From the NCBI GenBank assembly GCA_019009955.1, contig CM032233.1:94311501-94375500 (forward strand): 64,000 nt of DNA. Reading direction: 5' to 3'. Numbering within the stretch: the stretch's first letter is position 1; every line of letters starts with the position of its first letter. Under the pieces are notes generated by a model. It did not search any database, was not told the DNA's origin, and saw only the letters and a program-made list of their open reading frames with translations. Source of the stretch: Riptortus pedestris. Taxonomy: Eukaryota; Arthropoda; Insecta; Hemiptera; Alydidae. Below, piece by piece: positions 59,729-64,000 of the stretch. Made by a program: the position numbers and the translations under genes.

Positions 59729-60003
59729 TGAAAATATCTCGGTTAATATTCAAGATAGAGAATAAATGTATATAACAATATTTATAGTACATTTAATTTG
59801 CAATAAGATTGGTTATATACAATTTTTTGATCCGACGTACCGTAACGGAGATATTTCGAATTTTCAAAAAATCCCCCGTCTAAATCCCCCCTCTCACTGG
59901 TCCGATTTCAGCCATTCACGAACTTGATCTGTCTTTTTGCATAAAACGTTTAAATATCGAGGTTGGTAACGATCAAACAAAAATTGCGACCGCTAGAGCG
60001 TAA

Positions 60004-60080
<77 letters not shown>

Positions 60081-60116
60081 CGGTCCTCATTTCTCCTTAA
60101 GGGAAATCTGGTAAAT
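59729..60116 (-). mobile_element. HINE lacking its 3' end
   Basis: Starts in body directly after the previous copy (AAAATATCTCGGTTAATATTC). (CA)n/(TA)n at 60003-60072, a leader reduced to a few bases (AACGGTCCTCATTTC), and half of the palindrome (CTTAAGGGAAATCTGG). Confidence 0.75.
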
Positions 60117-60898
60117 GTCCGACATACCGTGGCTGCGTTAATTAAGCAAATTTTCCACTTGTTGGTATGACTCACTACTAACGATACAATCTCAATTTCT
60201 AAGTACAAGTCCAATGAGTAGAAGAGGAAGTTCAATAAGATTGGAAACAAGGAAAAACGAATAACTCAGAAGTTGAGTAACGAAGAAGTCGGTCATGCAA
60301 GGGCTGATCTCATTTCACCACACATTCTATATATATTGGCAAAAACCAATGAGTAAAAGGGTGGAGGTAATTGAAGGCAGCAAACAAGAAAGTACGAATA
60401 TCTCGTCTAAAACTTCAGTTACGGAACAACGTATAGAAAAACAATTGAAGAACATCAATAGTTTAATAAGATTGGTTCTATAACATTTTATGATCCGACT
60501 CATAATAACGGAGATATTTTGGATTTTCGAATTCCTCCTCCTCTTAACCCCCACCATTCCGCCCGATTTCAGTCAATAACATATATGATCTTTAGCCTTG
60601 ACTAAAACTATTAAATATCGAGTATGGTTAGAGATCAAACAAACATTTTCGGGTAAAGCTTAATTGGTGACGTTATCATCACATAACATATTTGTAGTTT
60701 TAAGTAAAAGTTCTATGAAAACAATATTTAATATTTAACTTTTTAATGAAGTGGTTCATGATATAACAGCTTATCATTAATAAGACATGAGTATGAGGGG
60801 GAGTTTACTGAAAGCCGAAAAATATAAAATTAAAATATCTGGGTTAATATACATTATACAGAAAATTTCTATATACTTCTACACCCTTCATGTAAAAT
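60117..60898 (-). mobile_element. Two further HINE 3' halves
   Basis: GTCCGACATACCGTGGCTGC (60117) with 180 bases, then GTCATGCAAGGGCTGATCTC (60291) and body to about 60870. The frames over this DNA are translated repeat. Confidence 0.6.
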
Positions 60899-60970
60899 TA
60901 GAATTGAGAAAGATTTTCGTGGAAGCAATGGATCAAGAAATGAGAAGGTTTTTTGTACATGAATCAGAAG

Positions 60971-61340
60971 TTCCAGAAATTAAGTAATGCAAAGATTAAA
61001 GAGGGGATTTAGGCGGGACCACAAATCCGAGCTCTGTTTAAAGACCTGGAATTCAAAGAGAAATTAAATGAAACTGAAAAATAAGCTTGAACTGCGTTGG
61101 AAAACGCCTGTCGAGAATCTGGACAATAAAAGAGCTTCGAAGTACAAATGCATTGTTAATGACTTTCTTTTATGCCATGAGTTCCAACATTTTTTTTGGA
61201 CTACGTCCCTCCCAACTTGGGAGCAATTTCCGATAAATACGGTTTCATCAAGCTACAGCCCAAATGGAGAAGAGGTATAGGGGTAAATGCAATTAGAAGA
61301 TGCTTGCTGACTACTGTTGGACACTACTAAGGCAGAAATC
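60971..61340 (+). pseudogene. Degraded ORF of a dispersed insect-type family
   Basis: One frame from 60971 reads FQKLSNAKIKEGI, stop, AGPQIRALFKDLEFKEKLNE and so on, with several stops. After an indel the second frame ends RFHQATAQ-MEKRYRGK-CN, stop, K-MLADYCWTLLRQ (61230-61338). I recall the pattern GPQIR...F...LNE...LG...RFHQ...MEKRY.GK...MLADYCW from uncharacterised proteins found in many copies in insect and other arthropod genomes, which suggests a transposon-borne gene. At least four stops and one frameshift make it a pseudogene. The function of the family is unknown to me. Confidence 0.55.
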
Positions 61341-62239
61341 TCAAGACTGTTATAGGAAAAAATATACACATTGACAAGGCATAAAGTTATGTTCAGTATT
61401 AAATATTGTCTTTTTCATTTTCTTTTTCCAGAACAGTGTAATTCCGTTGGAATATGGAAACCGCTATTACAGTACTTCCTTTACTTCTCGCGAAGAAAGT
61501 TAAAACACTTAAGAGAAATCAATGCCACTCATGCGATCAATTATGTATCTGCTCTATCAAAATTTGACAATCAGACAAATTTTATTTGTTTTTGGTTTTC
61601 AAAATTCCGAGCATTAGAGCTACAGTTACACGCAGGTGCTGTAGCAATAACAAGAAATCTTCAACGACCCTGTTACGACTGGTAATAGAATGAAATATTA
61701 AACATACCACCATTTCGGGGAGCGGGAGTGTGATTAGTGAATTAGGATGAAGACCGCCAGGAAACCACTCCATCAGGGTAGGCCAATCTCAAGACGGCAG
61801 CGGAAAACGAATGGAAATAAATGAAGCAATTAAGGAAGGGCGAATAATCCAGTTAGGAAGGTAATTAGGAACGAGTCTCAATAACTGATAGAATTCCAAG
61901 GGGGGAGTCAAGATGGAACTCAATCAAATAATCATTTGCCCGATCTTAACTAACTCGAAGTGAAACAGAAAGAATTTTAATTTAAGGTTAATATTGGAAT
62001 GCTCAAGGTTCAATTAATTACTGTGCAGTGTGTAGCCCTGCAAGCTGAGCTACTTCAAAATGATATCCTTCTTACGACAGGACTATTTTACGTCAGCAGT
62101 CATGGAAAACAGATCTTATGAAATCAGTATATATGTAAACTACCAATGCCTCTGGCGCGACGGCCGGAAGTACTTCTTATTTGGTTCCCTATACACATTT
62201 AACGACACTCGAATAATTAGTTTACTGATATATTAAATT
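61341..62239. other. Mostly unrecognised; one open frame
   Basis: An 84-codon stretch (61431-61685) follows a polypyrimidine-CAG that looks like a splice acceptor and ends ...RNLQRPCYDW, stop. It has no domain I know and no partner exon, so I leave it uncalled. The rest is unique-looking. Confidence 0.35.
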
Positions 62240-62990
62240 AACGGTTAGTACCGCCAGTATATATGACGCAGTTTGGCATACCTATCGATGGAGACCGTCG
62301 TCACAGGCTGATGATCGAGTACAGCTGGCAAGGGCACCATCTTCAAGCCCATCAATACTTGTACTGAGTTAGTTGTCCGATGAGCATTACGTTTTAATCC
62401 GGTTCTGCTTATTTGCATATTAGGGCTGTCAAAGAAAGAGTGGTTTAGCTTGTTTCCAGGTAATTGTTCTCGTGTCTATGTATTTGTCTGCTATCCGAAT
62501 TGGTTTGTTTTCGTTTAGTATGTTATTTCTGTCATTGTCTAGTATAGTTACTTATGTGTGAGTACGGGTTCCATATAATGTCACGATGTTTCGACAAATA
62601 TATGGGTATAAGCAACGCTAATATTAAATAATTGAATTAGAATATGGGCCTATGCTCGTCGCCGCTTCGTCTCTTGAGTTCCGTGCGTGACTCCATTGGC
62701 ATCTTTCATTAGTTATTCTGCTGAACTAGTTGCAATGGTCTAAGCAAGTGTTGAGCTGTTCGTTGATAATGTCTCAGTCCAATGCCCTTTTGTTTGTCTG
62801 TGTAGGACTTTCCTCTTGTTGGAAGTATTTTTAGGTCCGAGATTGAATAACAGACGTTTACAAGCTACTGACTAACGGACAACTAACTCAGTACAACTTT
62901 TGGTGGGCTTGAAGATGTTGCCTTCGCATCGAAAGTACAATGCCAGCTGTATTCCATTACTAGCCAGTGACGACTGTATGACAACCGTTA
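62240..62990. mobile_element. Foldback element, family 2 copy 2
   Basis: The left arm (62264-62385) has GGTTAGTACCGCC, GGAGACCGTCGTCAC, GAGTACAGCTGGCA, CACCATCTTCAAGCCC and GTACTGAGTTAGTTGTCCG. The right arm (62868-62987) is its inverse, with GACAACTAACTCAGTAC, GGGCTTGAAGATG, CATCGAAAGTACAATGCC and GTATGACAACCG. The about 480-base centre is unrecognised. No clear target duplication; the copy is more diverged than 19507-19931. Confidence 0.75.
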
Positions 62991-63350
62991 ACTTATTATT
63001 GAGTGACTCGAGTATTTTCTACTTTTCTCAATCCCGTAAAAGTAACAACCACTTTTAAAATAACTGTTAGCACTCTTGATAACAACAGTGATTTTAATAC
63101 AATTGTTATAGAAATAAAGCACGTGATATTATAATTTTCTAATTCAATAAAAAGGAGTTCAGCACTCTTTACTGTTCTGGATTTGAAATTCAATGTATAT
63201 CCGTTACTGTAAGTAGAATCGATAAAATATAATAGAAGAAGTCTTGTTAATCTGTTAATGTTCTACAATTGCTGTTCTATGCATTTTTTTCTTAACTCAA
63301 TAATTAAGCGAGTTATAAGTACTTACTTGTTCACTACTGTGTCATACCAG
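62991..63350. mobile_element. Unrecognised DNA leading into a HINE body
   Basis: Bases 63200-63350 are diverged HINE body (ATCCGTTACTGTAAGTAGAATCG, GTTCTATGCAT, AAGCGAGTTAT). 62991-63199 is not recognised. Confidence 0.45.
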
Positions 63351-63393
63351 GGAAATCTGCTTATCTTACGCAGCCCCTGCGTGACGAACGTTT
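63351..63393 (+). mobile_element. HINE 3' end
   Basis: GGGAAATCTGCTTATCTTAC with the complete ACGCAGCCCCTGCGT hairpin and GACGAACGTTTT. Confidence 0.85.
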
Positions 63394-63726
63394 TAACCAT
63401 ATGTATTCCAGTGCGTTGATTTTTATTTTAGGACTGGGCCGCTCATTCCTTAAAATTTGTGTGTGCGAGTTGAAGCTGACTCAAGGGGCTCCCTTAATGA
63501 CTCCTGACTAACTGTTTCGTTTCCAGGCGGATGATTTTCGAGAGTATAGGGAGGAACAAAGGAACTGTGACTGACTTATTGGAGGTGGTGGGGAACATGA
63601 AGACTTACCTATGTAAATCCAGCGATCGTATCTGCCCCCGAACCGTGACGCTTTAGATTTAATTTTCTCATCACTACTCTTCCCTCTTCTCAGCCTCTAT
63701 TCTCTTAACGGCTTTTATTATAGCTC
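63394..63726. other. No feature recognised
   Basis: Unique-looking DNA, somewhat GC-richer than average. Confidence 0.4.
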
Positions 63727-64000
63727 CTTTTAGCAGATTTCCCTAGAGACAAATCGGCTATAATTGTACTCACTCCGCGAATTTCTTCAAATGCTCTTAA
63801 ATCATACCCAGGTGATAACTAAAAACTCCGTTACCCAGAGGTTTTGTAAACTAAGCAGATTACCCACTTGCTGCTATAACACACTTGTGATATAATCTCA
63901 CCACATATTATCTGTGTCTACGTGAAGTAATGGATATATTTTGATCTTCAAACCCCCCTCCTCTTTCTCTAACCCCCAGCCATAATACGATATTAAGCGT
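63727..64000. mobile_element. HINE 5' end meeting a reversed 3' end
   Basis: TTTTAGCAGATTTCCCTAG and a short leader (63727-63815) run into CTCCGTTACCCAGAGGTTTTG and AACTAAGCAGATTACCCA (63825-63867) of a minus copy whose body continues to the window end. Confidence 0.7.

Noticed and set aside
61371..61685. Host exon preceded by a splice-acceptor-like tract
   Set aside because: Acceptor-like pyrimidine tracts are common in AT-rich DNA; no domain, no donor and no neighbouring exon. Left uncalled, though transcript data could reverse this.

Overview
This window is non-coding, repeat-dominated nuclear DNA from an invertebrate animal, most probably an arthropod. That placement rests on the mix of mobile elements: piggyBac-type elements with TTAA duplications, a Penelope-like retroelement, a tRNA-derived SINE, Tc1/mariner-type MITEs and a possible BEL/Pao-type LTR. 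The DNA is AT-rich with very long (TA)n, (CT)n and (CA)n runs. I found no convincing host gene, rRNA, functional tRNA or CRISPR array. Nearly all long open frames are translated microsatellites or repeat DNA. The species cannot be named from the sequence alone.

The dominant component is one repeat family, present from about 900 to the end as dozens of full, partial, nested and inverted copies. A full unit begins with AGCAGATTTCCC inside a palindrome centred on TTAA, then a conserved leader, an internal microsatellite (usually TA), a conserved body, and a 3' end with the same 12 bases inverted, followed about 35 bases later by the hairpin ACGCAGCCCCTGCGT and GACGGACTTTT. An inverted repeat that is terminal at one end and subterminal at the other, next to a 3' hairpin and with an internal microsatellite, matches non-autonomous Helentron/Helitron2 elements (HINE or DINE-1 type). 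'HINE' below means this family; '+' means palindrome end first. Short (about 630-670 bp) and long (about 900-1000 bp) forms occur.

Many other elements sit inside HINE copies, which makes this the older layer. They include two tRNA-SINE copies (about 1010 and 40376); a broken piggyBac (25786-27448); two copies of a deleted piggyBac derivative (10230-11182, 39182-40143); an unrelated TTAA MITE (41748-42486); two Tc1/mariner MITEs (8312-8894, 43714-44326); foldback elements with 12-13 bp target duplications (2134-2440, 12085-12321, 19507-19931); a 1.3 kb giant palindrome (31139-32470); a Penelope-like fragment (14497-14829); a LINE 3' fragment (35068-35372); a probable BEL/Pao LTR (48184-48930); and a degraded ORF of a dispersed family (60971-61340).

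Between these lie stretches with no feature I can name, chiefly 4514-5918, 13140-14400, 18275-19300, 23778-25396, 28736-29335, 29860-31106, 32617-33643, 35373-36620, 36970-38575, 46925-47850, 51000-55480 and 61700-62240. They contain several minisatellites: a 33-bp unit at the window start, 26-bp units near 50250-50700, and 42-bp units at 52240-52690. No gene set works together here; the window records successive transposon insertion and decay.
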